Shown piece by piece: positions 11,518 to 23,290 of a stretch of DNA of 64,000 nucleotides (its first letter is position 1; every line of letters begins with the position of its first letter). This stretch comes from Garcia nutans. Its lineage: Eukaryota > Streptophyta > Magnoliopsida > Malpighiales > Euphorbiaceae. The notes under the pieces were generated by a model. That model did no database searches. It was not told the DNA's origin and worked only from the letters and a program-made list of their open reading frames with translations. The stretch is taken from contig CANTUV010000039.1 of assembly GCA_947685225.1 (NCBI GenBank), forward strand, positions 36,820,001-36,884,000. Direction: 5' to 3'. Made by a program: the position numbers and the translations under genes.

Positions 11518-12949
11518 TGTAAGTCCTCGCCAGAGCATAGAGGCTAGCCTTCTAAGAGGATATAAAATGCTTGATCTCACACAACACCACCACATACAGT
11601 CTCCGTAAGCATGGATTTGCAAATGGCTTTTTTATTTTGAAAAAGAATTACTCTCTTTTATTTTGTTTTGAAACTTGATTGGAAAGTCGCCATTTCAATT
11701 TATTTTGTTTGGGAAAATTTAATGAAATACCCATTTAATTGACTCCATAAAAAATATTTAATTTTATACCCCAAAGATACTAGTTTGACACTAATCACGA
11801 TAAGTCTCGGGCTAGGTTTTCAAAGTAAAAAACAATTCTTCTCTAAAAAAATTTTAACCTTTTGAAAATTTGATTTTGATGAATGACAATTAAGATATAT
11901 GAATGACAAATATTATTATGCATAAACAATTATAATCATGACATCCATAAGCTAAGCTGAGCTGAGAAAGTAAATTACAACCTCAAAATTTGCACACAAA
12001 AGGGAGCATTAACTCATCCCTTATGGGCACGGTTAAGCACAAATCCCCAAAAAGCACTAATGAATAATTATTACAACTATGAAATATTCATATAAAGAGG
12101 AGTCTCTACTCATCCATTATAGGTATGGTTGAGCATATTCCAAAAAAATAATTAAAGAAGATAAAATATAAAAGAAGAAAGACAAATTAAAATTAAAAGA
12201 GAAAGAGAAGAAGAAGAAGAAGAAGATGAGGAGGAGAAGGAGGAGGAGGAGAACTAATTATGGGACTTTTAATGGATTCACTACTTGCAGTAATATTTCA
12301 AAGTATGCCTACTTATCCCCCTTTGAATGAGAATTAAAGCCTTTAGTAGTTTTCTTCTTTGATTACAAAGGGCAGGGGTTAATTAATTAATTTGGTTTTG
12401 TTATCAAATTAAAAGAGATTTGAGTTTGGAGAATTACTTCTGTGGATCTCTTTTTGCTTGCTTTTTACAAATAGTTGAAGTGTTCTTCCACTTCTCAATT
12501 CCACCTTGCTCTTGATGGGATCTTCATAACTTGATGTAAAAAAATAAAAAAAGGAATTAATTAAAACAAATTAAGTGAAGAAAGAAAAAATTAATTTTGG
12601 AAAAATTAATTTGAAGAGATAAATTGAAGATTAAATTTAGTATAAATTTTGCAGAGATTCCAAATGGCTTTCTAAAGAAAAAGGATCCCTATTTATAGAA
12701 CAAGAAGATCCAAAGTTAGATTTCTGGTAAAAATGTGCACCCAGCTGCAGCTGTCGCACATTGGGCAATGCGATTGGCTTCTCGACGCACAGCTATTGTG
12801 AGTAGTGTGACTGGTCAACGCCCGCACCCACTATTGCTAGCAGTCTTTCACCCTGTCTGAGCATGTCAGGACTTTATTTGAGTGATTCAAGTTGCACTGA
12901 GACCATGGTCACCCGATCTTTATTTTGGATGCAAAATTAAAGGTTCACA
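11518..12949. mobile_element. Solo LTR inside the old copia integrase
   Basis: The segment begins TGTAAGTCC and ends GGTTCACA (TG...CA). It is flanked by the exact 5-bp duplication GTGTT (11513-11517 and 12950-12954), which falls within the integrase reading frame, between the HSMEH and QTYCTNTPQKN parts. It holds no coding domain, primer site or polypurine tract, as expected after LTR-LTR recombination. A related copy with the same order of landmarks (GTCGCCA near its left end, GGATGCAA/TGATGCA near its right end) lies at 42362-43936. A GAA/GGA microsatellite lies at 12205-12252. I cannot assign the parent family with confidence. Confidence 0.85.
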
Positions 12950-12954
12950 GTGTT

Positions 12955-13446
12955 CCATACTATGATCAAAATAATAAGTATTTAAATCATGGTGAATGAA
13001 TTCTAAGCCATTAGCAGTCTATAGTATCTTAACATCCATATTGAAGTGCGTGCAAACCTAATTAAAGAATTGCAGTAAATAACCTCTGGTTTTTTATTTA
13101 TATTTCATAAGAAAGATGCAGGTTGTTTGATTGAAATCATCTACTATTGTTAAGAAAAAATGACAACCTAAAAGAGATCTTGTTTTGTATGGGCCCCAAA
13201 TATCACAATAGATCAAATCAAAAGGATGCTTAATGTTATTTGTACTAATAGAAAAAAAAAAAGGTGATCTTGTTTGTTTTGATATGCAACAAGCATCACA
13301 AAAATAAGTCTTCTTACAATTAAAAATGACTGACAAATTTAGAGCCAAAGAAATATGACTAATTGGTAGATGACCTAATCATACATGCCACATATTTGTA
13401 GAAACCATGCTACTTGCCGTCAATGCCTTCCCCCCTCTAATTGTGA
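12955..13446 (-). pseudogene. Old copia integrase, N-terminal half
   Basis: The minus strand reads a zinc-binding-like segment (FCDACCISKQTRSPF) followed by the integrase core start HPFDLIYCDIWGPYKTR and LTIVDDFNQTTCIFLMKYK, which contains the first catalytic Asp (YCDIWGP). It then reads into a degraded TANGLEF segment (consensus DNGxEF), where the second Asp is lost. The solo LTR breaks it at 12954 and the Athila element starts at 13447 upstream of it. A relic. Confidence 0.82.
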
Positions 13447-14809
13447 TGTGACAACCCCCTAGAATCTAAGTCTAGATAACCTCTAAATCAATTCAAGCAT
13501 CAAACCCCAATTCAATTAATTTGAAAATTACCACTTCACCCATAATTCTACAATGAACTAGTAATAAAGAGTATAAGGAAGAGAATTCAATTCATGCCAT
13601 AAGTTAGAACAAACCTGACACGTGAAACAATGCTTGAAGTAACCTATGGAGAACATGGCTTCACTTGGAAGAAAACTATCAAATTTATGGCATGTTCTCC
13701 ATAGGTTACTTCATAGGTTAATCATATGGCAGAGGTGTAATTACACACAATCGTGGGATCTAAAGCCATGACTGTGGGAAACTTATAGTAACTATAGACT
13801 TAATTTTTATGCAAATTATTGTCCAATTTAGATTCCTAATCAAGAAAGAATCCCCAAATCTACCATATATGTTTTCCTAATCAATTTTGAAGACTATAAC
13901 CCCTATATAAACAAGCCTCCTTCCTTGTTTTCAATCATCTGATATTCTTTCAAGTTCTCAAGATTTTCTTTTGAAGAGAGAGAAGGAGGAGGCTTGCCCT
14001 TGGAGAGAGTAAAATGCAAGCAATGAGTTCCATTCAATCCAAAGGAGTTTTCTTCAGTTTGATTTACTTTTCTTTTAAGTTTTAATGTTTTCAAAAGCTT
14101 TCTTTAATTTCTTTGTTTTTTATTCTTCTATTATGTATAGCCAAAAACCTTAATTAGGGTTAGACAATTCAATTGAAAATTTTATGGAGAACTTCATGTT
14201 TATTTAATTCAATAGTATTTATTTTTTTTATTATTCTATGATCTTTGTGCTTAATGCTAATAATTATCTAGCCAATAATTATTTGATTTGAGATGTTATA
14301 TGATGGAGTGAGAAGAAACATAATATTAGTCCCAGGAGATAAAAATCTTAAGTGGTTTTTACTTAGAGATAAGAAAAACATTTAAGAGATTGATATAAGA
14401 TCTTCACAAAATCTAAAGAATCAAATTAATTTGTAAGATCATGAGACTAGACTTAGAAGTTAATATCAATCATAGTTTTAGATCTTAAGAGAGACTAGAA
14501 CTTAATTTAGGAAGATTCAACTAGTAATCAAAGAATAAATAAAATTGGATTAAAACTTTAGAAAAATCACAAAATAGCCAATTGAAGAAGTTTTACCCTA
14601 AGTTTAAAAATATAAGAATTAAATCTAATTAGTTTTTAGTTTAATCAATTTAGCTTATTTAAAATTAAAAGTCTTTTTTTTTCAAATAATAAGAAATTTA
14701 ATTGTTTGGTATATAGAATTCACCTTTCTCATTGGAACAATACTCTACTCACACATTATATTACTTAATTGTGATAATGTGCACTTGTAGAACTAGATAT
14801 AGCGTAACA
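13447..14809 (+). repeat. Probable 5' LTR of the Athila-type element
   Basis: It starts TGTGACAACCCCC and ends GCGTAACA just before the primer site. Length fits Athila LTRs. It contains a perfect 22-bp inverted repeat (13636-13657 and 13691-13712) with a 33-bp loop. No second LTR is present in the window to confirm the edges. Confidence 0.6.
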
Positions 14810-14815
14810 AGTTTT

Positions 14816-14833
14816 TAGCATCATTGTTGGGAA
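14816..14833 (+). other. Decayed primer binding site, Asp-tRNA type
   Basis: TAGCATCATTGTTGGGAA aligns base for base with the Athila-type site TGGCGCCGTTGCCGGGGA. All seven differences are transitions (C to T or G to A), mostly at CpG or C-rich positions. This places the LTR end and suggests cytosine methylation decay. Confidence 0.7.
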
Positions 14834-15049
14834 AGACAATAATTTTAACATCAATAATATTAAATTATTATCACTTTTGAATTATTTACTTTTAATTGGT
14901 TTTCTTTTCTTTCTTTTCTTGCAGGACTAGGGTTACATGTGTAGCAACCTTAATGCACCACTTGAAGCTTGCAATCCCAAGATAATAAGCTTTATAGAAA
15001 TCAAAATAAGGAAAGAAGAGAGAGAATTTGAAGAGAACAAGAGGAGAGG

Positions 15050-17359
15050 AATCAAGCTGAAACTATTAAAGACAAAAAAGAAAAAAAATTGAATTGTCAT
15101 CTAAAGAAGAAGAAATCATGAGAGACAATGCTAAACAAAGGATCCTCAAGGACTATGCCTTGCCATCCACTCAAATATGGTCAAGCATCACTAAACCAAC
15201 TGTTCAAGCCAACACCTTTGATCTCAAACCCATACTTATATCTATGATCCAACAATCCTTATTCTATTATCCGAATCATGAAGATGCTTACATTCATTTG
15301 TCTAACTTTTTGGAGATCCGTGATACTTTCAAGATTAATGGAGTCTCTGATGATGCCATAAGAATCTAACTATTTCCATTCTCCTTGAAGGACAAAGCCA
15401 AAGAATAGTTAAACTCAAAGGCACCTTAAACTATCACCACTTGGGATTAATTAATGGTAACTTTTCTGGCAAAGTACTTTCCACCTGCAAAAACTGCCAA
15501 GTTAAGGAAAGATATCACCAACTTTGTATAATATGATGGAGAAAGTCTATATGAAGCCTATGAGTGATTTAAAGATTTTCAAAGGAAGTATCCATACCAT
15601 GGAGTACTTAATTTGCTCTTAATTCAAACCTTTTATAATGGGTTGAGTCCAACTATCAAGGGAACAATAGATGTAGTAACTGGTGGAGTAATAATGAAGC
15701 AGATGCTCATGAGCTCATTGAGGATATAACAACCAATAACTACCATTGGTCATCTAAAAGAAGCACTCCGAAAATAGTAATTGGTCTCCATGCAGTTGAC
15801 AGTCTTTCCTTTCAACTAAGGTAGACATTATTGCTAAAAAGCTTGAACATGCCAACTTTGCTTCTTCTTATGTTTGTGAAGGATGTGGAGGAAATCATTA
15901 AACTATTGAATGTCAAATAATGGAACAAGTGTAATTCATGGGTAATCGAGGTAGACTCCAAATTCTTCCCTCTGGTAATACATATGACCCAAGCTAGAAA
16001 AATCATCCCAAACTATCATGAAGAAATCAAAATAATCAAAAGGTGCCTTACCAATCTTCATTCTTACCCAAATTAAGGCCAAGTAAAACCATAGAAGAAT
16101 AAACCTTCTCATGAGTTGGCCTCAAAAAAATTTATTAAGGTAACATCAAAAAGGTTTGCTAAGCTAGAAAAATAATATGACAAGCTTGAGTCAGGAGTAG
16201 AACAAATTACAAGTCAAAATAGGAACTTGAAAATGCAAGTTGGTCAAATAGCAAGTTCTCTTAACATTCGACTTTAAGGGGCACTTCCAAGCCAACTAGA
16301 AATAAATCCAAGAGAACATTGCAATGTTATCTTTTTTAGAAGGGGAATGCAACTTGAAGACCCCCCCCCCCCCCCCCCCCCAAAGACCTCAGACTTCAAA
16401 ATTTCTTCTTCTTTTGAACTTGCAATTGAAGAAAGTAAAGCTGAAAAAGAAGAGACACATGTAAAACCTATTGTCAAGCCTTATATGTTGCCTATTCATT
16501 TTCCTTAAAGACTAATAAAATACAACTGGGACTAGCAATATAAAAAGTTCCTAGAAATTTTCAAGCAACTTCACATTCATATTCCTTTTGTTGATGCTAT
16601 TTTGCAAATGCCATCATATACGAAGATTTTAAAGGAACTTTTGTCCATAAAGGGAAAGATAAAAGTAGATGTTACAATTGCACTTACTGAGGAGTGCAAC
16701 ACTATAATTTAGAATGCACCTACTTCTAAACTTAAAGATTCAGGAGTTTTTCTATTCCCTGTAAAATTGATGATTTTAATTTCCAAAAGTCTTTATTTTA
16801 TTTAGGTGCTAGCATTAGTCTAATACTTTTATCTATTTATAGGAAATTAGGATTCACATAGATGAAGTCCACCAATATGATGTTGCAACTCGCGGATCGA
16901 TCAATTAAATACCCTAAAGGAATTATAGAAAACATGCTTATGAAAGTGGACTAGTTTTACATCCCAGTGACTTTGTGATTTTGGATATAAATGAAGTTGA
17001 GAGATTCCATTGATCTTAAGAAAGCCTTTCTTAGCTATTATTGGAGCTGTAATAGATGTTAAAAAAGGCAGTTGACTTTGAAAATAGAAGAGGAACAAGT
17101 ATAATTCAACATAACAAAATCCTTAAAGAACCTTACTTCTTCGACCGAGTGTTGCCAAGTGGAATCAATTGATTAATTGATTCATGAAAATTTTAAAAGG
17201 AAAGATCCATTTCAAGTTTACCTAATTCCATTTTTGAAATCAAAGGAAGGAAGTAAGAAAGTAGTAGTTTCACTTCTTCACATGCCCAAAGTAAGGAAAT
17301 CAACCTTGGACCTTCATTTAATTTCACTTCTTAAAGTTAGATCCTTACATCTTCCTTGA
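15050..17359 (+). pseudogene. Athila-type gag and protease relic
   Basis: From 15094 the frame reads MSSKEEEIMRDN, then a typical Athila gag core: HLSNFLEIRDTFKINGVSDDAIRI, KDKAKE, YFPPAKTAKLR, YHGVLNLLLIQTFYNGLSP (about 15290-15650). Stops interrupt it from 15367 on. A zinc-knuckle-like motif CEGCGGNH...C sits near 15878-15915. The protease region near 16800-17000 reads YLGASISL, where the catalytic Asp of DLGAS is Tyr, followed by LQLADRSIKYPKGIIENMLMKVD. The last part (17177-17359) reads IHENFKRKDPFQ. A run of 21 C residues (16361-16381) lies in the gag-protease linker. Non-functional. Confidence 0.8.
16361..16381 (+). repeat. Poly(C) tract of 21 bases
   Basis: An uninterrupted C run in otherwise AT-rich DNA, inside the Athila gag-protease linker. 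It could be real, or an assembly or sequencing artefact, since homopolymers of C this long are rare in such DNA. Confidence 0.9.
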
Positions 17360-17385
17360 TTTCCCTTGTAACCAAGCTTTGAAAA

Positions 17386-18913
17386 TAAGAATGCTAGGCT
17401 GCCTTAAGCTTATTTTCCCTTGTTCTTGTGACAGGTTTAGGCAACATTACTAGCTTTCCATTACTTATACATGTGAGATCACCTCCATTACCTTGGTTTG
17501 AATCAAATTGGCTATAAGTAATAGAGTCCATCTCATTCTCTACCCAATCTAATCAGCTTCCTTAAGCATAAGTTCTATATCATGAAGAATTTTGGCTAGA
17601 AGGTTAGTGCACAGTTCAAATCATGAGTCAATTTACTAGTTGAAAATAAATTAAAACAAAAATATGGAACTTGAAGAACTTGTTCAAGAATAAATCTCTT
17701 CCCCACAGTACCTTTTCCAAGGGCATGACCTTGTGTTGTTTTACAGGTTGTATCTTATGATGTGTTTCAATATTTGACAAGGAGTCCACATCATGAGTTA
17801 TATAATTTTTCGCCCTAGTATCAACAATCCATTCACTTTGTCTTACCCAAAAAAAATTAATGCCATGTTTACAGATAGATTATTTCTAAATGTTCTCTGC
17901 CCATTCAATAAAGCTAGCAATTATTGTTGTTGTGCATACATCAATACTTGAATCAACAAATTATTATCATTTGTGGTTGTAGCAAATGCAGCATTTGAAG
18001 AACTGACTTGTTTGTTGTCGTTGTGATCTAGTTGTGACTTATTATACTTATCACTTCTTTTTCCAAGTTTGTGCCAATCAAGTGGATAACCAATCACATT
18101 GAAGCTATATTCTTTGTCATGAATCATCTTCTGATAGTGTACACTAGGTGGAAATATGTTACAGTTTCCCTAGCCACTCCTTGTTGATAGTGAATCACTT
18201 ATTTTAGACAATAAGGCAATGGCTTCAGTTGTGGGGATGTGATTTGCTACAACTGATTATTGGTTCTCTTCTTGTGTCATGATAGCATAAGCTTTATCAA
18301 GATTTGGCAAATGATCAATGCTCAATATTTGAGACCGCAATGTCATGTATGCCTCATCAAAACCCATTAACAAATTAAATACTTTCTCTTCCTCTCATAT
18401 AGCATGAATTTTCTTTATTGCACCACAGGTACATTCATATGTACATGTCAGCATGGAATTGAGACCCTGTAGCTCTCCCCAAATAGTTTTCAATTTGCAA
18501 AAAGTGCTATGGCATATTTCAACTCATATACTTTTGGGCTATTCCTTATGTAAACCTCTCTTTCAAATTTGTCTGGACTTCTCTTGTCAATTCAGCATGA
18601 ACAAAGTTGCCTTGAAGTATTTGTGAGCTAAGAAAGATCAACAAAATTGCATTGGATACATGATTGAAAAATCTAAAGAAACATCTAGTTTCTCAATCAT
18701 TACATCCAAAAAATCTAATTCGTTTTTGGAATGGAGCATTCAAAATATTTCGTCTCCAAGTGAAGTAATTGTCTCCACCTTCATTGAGAGGTTGCGTTGC
18801 CAAAATCAGGCCAGGATGATTAGACGGATGTAAGTAATAAGGAGAAGTAGTATCAACAACTTTGCTTTAGTTAGCAATGGTATTGATGGCCCCTTCATAT
18901 CATCTCTAGCCAT
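17386..18913 (-). pseudogene. Old copia gag and protease-region relic
   Basis: The start ATG is at 18913 (reading MARDDMKGPS), 40 bp after the LTR. Gag motifs are visible on the minus strand: AIKKIHA, VFNLLMGFDEAYMTLRSQIL and LPNLDKAYAIMTQEE (about 18280-18430). A degraded zinc-knuckle region follows at 17921-18127 (DKEYSFNVIGYPLDWHKLGKR), whose Cys residues are mostly lost. Near 17640-17780 the sequence upstream of integrase reads LEQVLQVPYFCFNLFSTSKLT. Stops are frequent. Gag would package element RNA; here it is a fossil. Confidence 0.78.
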
Positions 18914-18952
18914 ATTAAAAAAAAATTAGAGGTTACTAAAGCAAGTAGAGAT

Positions 18953-19148
18953 TGTAGAGAATTGAGAATCATTTTTTGTGTAATTTATAGCTTGTGTAGA
19001 CAAACATATATACTGGGCTAATTCAGCACCTAAAATTGTTTATATTACTATCAATTATAGCTAAATGATAATACCTAAGATTATGTTAATTGCAACCAAG
19101 TCAATAATTTGTTCAAGGTAAATATGAAAGTAAAAGTCCTCTAATACA
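18953..19148 (-). repeat. 5' LTR of old copia
   Basis: It is the direct-repeat partner of 3684-3876. On the minus strand it begins TGTATTAGAGGAC and ends CTCTACA. The primer site after it is too decayed to recognise. Confidence 0.72.
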
Positions 19149-20168
19149 CCAAAAACTAAACATAATAAATAATAGTCAAATTGGCAAATAGTTTTTCTCT
19201 CAATGATCCAAATCAAATAAAAAGAATTAGAATAATTAAGTAATTTTAAACTAAAGCTAAAGTTTATTTAATTTTATGACTACATATATGTGTGTGTGTG
19301 TGTGTGTGTATGTATATAAGTTAGAGTATATAAAAAGTAGAGATGTTATCTACACTCACCAATCAATTTATTTTCTTTATTTGAAATTTTATGTAAAAAT
19401 TAAGTATTTAAAAATTATTTAGAATAATTGTGAATTAATTAATAGGATAAATAATATGAAAGTTTAAGATTTTAAAAAACTATTTATTTTTCTTATATTA
19501 ATAATTTTATGTGAATAGATTAAGTAAAAAAATATTATAAGATAAATAAATAATTAATTAGACAAATAAATTTTGATATAAATATTTTTTTTTATATTTT
19601 TCATCTTTTTTATTAGTAAATATTATAATCCGTGATTTAGATATTTATATTAATATAAAAAATATTGATAATAATATCACTCGTATATTTTTTAGAATAA
19701 TTTATTAAAAATTTTAAGATTGAATTAAAGATTTGACAAATATTTAATCATATTTGACAATTTTGTCTAAAATTGTTATCAGTAAGTCTCACATAAGGTC
19801 ATATAAAAAAAAAATTAATGACAATATGGTGCTTCATTGCAGTAACGGCTAAAATGATCACTTTTTTTTATTAAAAAAAGTTATATTTAGTTAAAAAATT
19901 TATAGTCAATCTTGAGATATGAGCAATATTCCAAAATCATATTTGACCCTTCCGACATCGTTAGAAAAAATCAAAATAGCAGATATAGTGCCTACCAACC
20001 ATCCCATCTTCAAAAAAATCACATACCGAAATTATAATTGAAATAAAACAAAAAATAAAAAAAATCAGATTTGATGCTTGAAAGAGATGATAACAACTAC
20101 AAAGATAGGCTACTTTGTGTGTGCGACGATGATAGCAGGCTGAAGTGAGGACAATGGATGTTAACAGG
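19149..20168. other. AT-rich intergenic DNA with a (GT)n microsatellite
   Basis: No gene is visible. A (TG)n run of about 20 bp lies at 19289-19309. A slightly GC-richer segment at 20090-20165, just left of the solo LTR, has an open minus-strand frame but no recognisable product. Confidence 0.5.
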
Positions 20169-23059
20169 TGTAACACCCTTATACCCTAAATAGATATAAT
20201 ACATATATCTTGTATACGCAAAGCACATACCTAGCATATAAAGGTACTACAATAAATACATATAAAAATCATCACTTTAATATTAAAAATAATTTATAAA
20301 AGAAATTCTCTAAAAAAATTTTATTAAAATTTTATCTGTAATTTCAATAATTCTCAGGTCAACAAAGAAAAACACAATATGCATAAAAAAAGTACACTCT
20401 CAAATCTCATTACATTCTAAATCCTCCACTTCAATAATTTACATCCAAAGACTTAATATTTAATAACATCATTATCTCAAATATGTTTACATACACAAAA
20501 CATTTCAAAACTTATTTAATATACATATGGTATATTAAGATTATACAAATCCAAAGTACATATCCATAAAATATTGTACACATATACAACACCTTTTGAG
20601 TTGGTCTCATGGCACACAAAATCTACATTTCACAATTTACAGCCTAGACTACTCTGATCTGCAGTCCTCTCATCTGTGCGATATAATTAGACGCGCTAAG
20701 CTAACTATTTAGTGATACATACTTTTATAATATTAAATATTTAAAAACCATTACTCACTTCCTTGACACACAATACATAATGCAGTCAGTATTCATTTCT
20801 AAGCAATACTTATTTAACAATTTTTAACACTCTTCAATTTATAAACATATCACAAACACATACATTGGGCCCAATAAGTCCCTACATAGTATTCAAGTTC
20901 CAAAAATATTGATTTGGCCTCTCGCAACACCATCGTGTTTAGCTCCGAAGGCACAATAATATCAGTGACACCAGTGTGTCTAGCCCGAAGGCATAATAAT
21001 TACAATAACACCAGTGTGTCTAGCCCAAAAGCACAATAATGATACCAGCATGTCTAGGCCCAAAGGAGAAATAAACGTCATGACTTATGTTGGCATGCCA
21101 ACTCAACAACACCAACCTTAATATTATAAAATAAGTAATTATGCAGGCTAACAAACATACATTGTCATATCCCATTTACATATTGACATCTCATTTATTA
21201 TTTTCCCATATTTTCCATTTTATTTATCAAATACATAATTTAACAATGAGTCACATTCATAATATGACTCTTTCCTACATTTTATCACATTTATCCACTT
21301 TTCATATCTATTTCCAACATTTCCCAACTGATCATGTCACTCCATGATCACTTGCACCTTTCCTCACAACATCCACTTCCACATTACACATTAAAAATCA
21401 CACATACCTTTATACTCAATTCTACATTTTTAATCACATTTCATAAATTTTTATCATTTCTCAATCTCATGACATTGTTTATATTTTTATCACAATTTCC
21501 AATCTTATAAAAATATATCTTTAAGCCACATTCACAATGTGACATATTTCCCCATTTCTAATACATAATATACACTTTTCACAATTTGAACATAATATTT
21601 TCATTAGCCATTCTATAATGGTTTGACAAATCATATTACATGCAACTCAATCACTTTTATTGATACAATGCACATATCAAGTAAAACCAATATCAAAGTG
21701 ATATAATACATTTATAAAATTACAATGTGTTATGCCAAATCCAATATAATTAAGATATAAATTATCAAAGTATGTACTAACCTTAGTTAGCTTTCAAATC
21801 CAACCAATTCACCTTTCAAGCCCAACTTTCTCTAAACTCTAAATTCTTCCTTTAGGGAAACTTTGGCCTAAACACATATAAGCCAAATTATTCAATTAAA
21901 ATCACTTCCATGCTTAATTTATATCAAACTACCATTAAATACACAATTTTCATCAAAATTCCAACAAAACTCTAATTTCACCACTTATTACTTTTTTTTA
22001 AACTTCATCATAACCAACTCTTTTCTACCATCCAACCATAAAATTATCAATAATACATCAATAAAGCATCAAAACAATGCATTACAATAATTATAAAATA
22101 CCTCTTTCAAAAATCTTAAATTCACATAATATATCCATAAACCTAATTTCACCAATTAACCCCATCTCAATCAATTGACCACTAAATCATCATTACATAT
22201 CCCAATCACTTCATAACTATAATCTTTCTCAATTAAAAAATATTTTTTCTCTCTAACCATTTTAGACATAATCTTGAAATTAAATAAAAACAAGCTTAAA
22301 TAAAGAATACTTAATTTCTTGTTTAATCTTCAAAATCCACTTAAATCACTTAGATTTTTTTTTTATAAAATTTGGTGTGTTTAAGAAAGAAGAATTTCTC
22401 TCTCCCCTCTCTCTCTAAAATTGGCTATGGTGGATGAAGAAGAAGAAAAAGATGAAGTTGATTTGTTTTATTTTCGTTATTTTTTCCCAACCATAAATAT
22501 ATAATTAATTACTTAATTAATTATTATATAAATATTATTTACCTTATTCTTATTAAATTATCATCCATAAATATCCACTTACTTTTTAACTTTTTTCTTT
22601 TCATTTTTTTCACTTTTCATTTTTTATTCATTTTCTTTTTCTTTCTTTTTTTTCCTTTTCTTCTCTTTCCCACCTTTTTTTTCTCTTTTTTTGTGTTACT
22701 CATTTCTTTTTTTTCATTAACTTAAGCATATATATATTTATCTAATTAATTATTTAATTAATTTACTATTAAGATATTCTTAATCTTATTCCTATCCAAA
22801 TTTAATTTTAAGTTTCTTTTTATTTATTTATTTATTTATTTCTTCCAACTCATATAAATATGTATATATCGTGTATATTTTATGTATATGTTATATATCT
22901 TTACATACTCTTGTGTACATCATGTATATATTGCATATAAATTATGTATACAATATATATATATTTATAAATTTTATGTTTATACCTTGTATCTCTCTCT
23001 TCCAACATATTAATTAATCCTCCTTATTAATTATTTCAATATACACCAAAAATATTACA
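20169..23059. mobile_element. Solo LTR of a chromovirus-type Ty3/gypsy element
   Basis: The left end TGTAACACCCTTATACCC matches the left ends of the LTRs at 44933, 56435 and 63892. The right end is ...ATATTACA. The flanks ACAGG (20164-20168) and GTAGG (23060-23064) look like a decayed 5-bp duplication. No primer site, polypurine tract or pol domain adjoins, so it is best read as a solo LTR of 2.9 kb. It carries a 40-bp tandem repeat (20928-21075). The middle part, to about 22440, resembles the composite element's LTRs in layout. Confidence 0.75.
20928..21075. repeat. 40-bp tandem repeat in the solo LTR
   Basis: Four units share the core ACACCAGTGTGTCTAGCCC...AAGGCA. Starts are near 20928, 20968, 21008 and 21042, so the spacing is 40, 40 and about 35 bp. 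The core TGTGTCTAGCCC also occurs once in each composite-element LTR (for example near 45803 and 57350). Confidence 0.8.
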
Positions 23060-23063
23060 GTAG

Positions 23064-23289
23064 GTGCTGGAGATGAGAGGAAGGAGAATGGAGAAAGAAA
23101 CTAAGAAAGAAGAAAAAAAAAGAAAAAGAAACTAAGAAAAAACAAAGAAATGTGAAAGAAACTAAGAAATAATAAAGAAATGAAAAAGAACCAAAAAAAT
23201 AAAGAAATGGAGAAAAAAATTAAGAAAAAAACAGATTAATGGAGAAAGAAATAAAGAGAAGAAAAAGAAGGAAGGAAAAGGAGGGAGGT
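23064..23289 (+). repeat. Purine-strand degenerate tandem repeat
   Basis: Almost every base on the plus strand is A or G. Units of roughly 28-33 bp built on GAAAGAAACTAAGAAA and AAAGAAATG recur about six times with variation. There is no coding signal. Confidence 0.75.
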
Positions 23290-23290
23290 C

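Larger units (their letters stand above)
13447..17385 (+). mobile_element. Athila-type Ty3/gypsy element, 5' half only
   Basis: A plus-strand element begins with a probable 1.36-kb LTR, then a decayed primer site, gag and aspartic protease, and stops near 17360-17400, where the old copia resumes. RT, integrase, the 3' LTR and the right boundary are missing, so it is 3'-truncated or partly deleted. Gag and protease text match the Athila lineage. The exact right end cannot be placed; 17385 is a best estimate. Confidence 0.78.
3684..19148 (-). mobile_element. Old Ty1/copia element, broken by three insertions
   Basis: Two direct repeats of 193 and 196 bp (3684-3876 and 18953-19148), both TG...CA, bound a minus-strand copia element. 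Read from right to left it holds LTR, gag (from 18913), a protease/GAG-pre-integrase region (about 17400-17800), integrase (12955-13446 and 11121-11512), RT (about 10110-10790), RNase H (9593-10086, continuing at 3877-4085) and the 3' LTR. Insertions at 4091-9587, 11518-12949 and 13447 to about 17385 split it. No exact target duplication is seen at its outer ends. The LTRs differ clearly more than those of the nested copia, so this is the older element. Confidence 0.82.

Noticed and set aside
16274..16477. Minus-strand frame with a Gly run
   Set aside because: The Gly run is the poly(C) tract read backwards; the plus strand is an Athila gag-protease relic.
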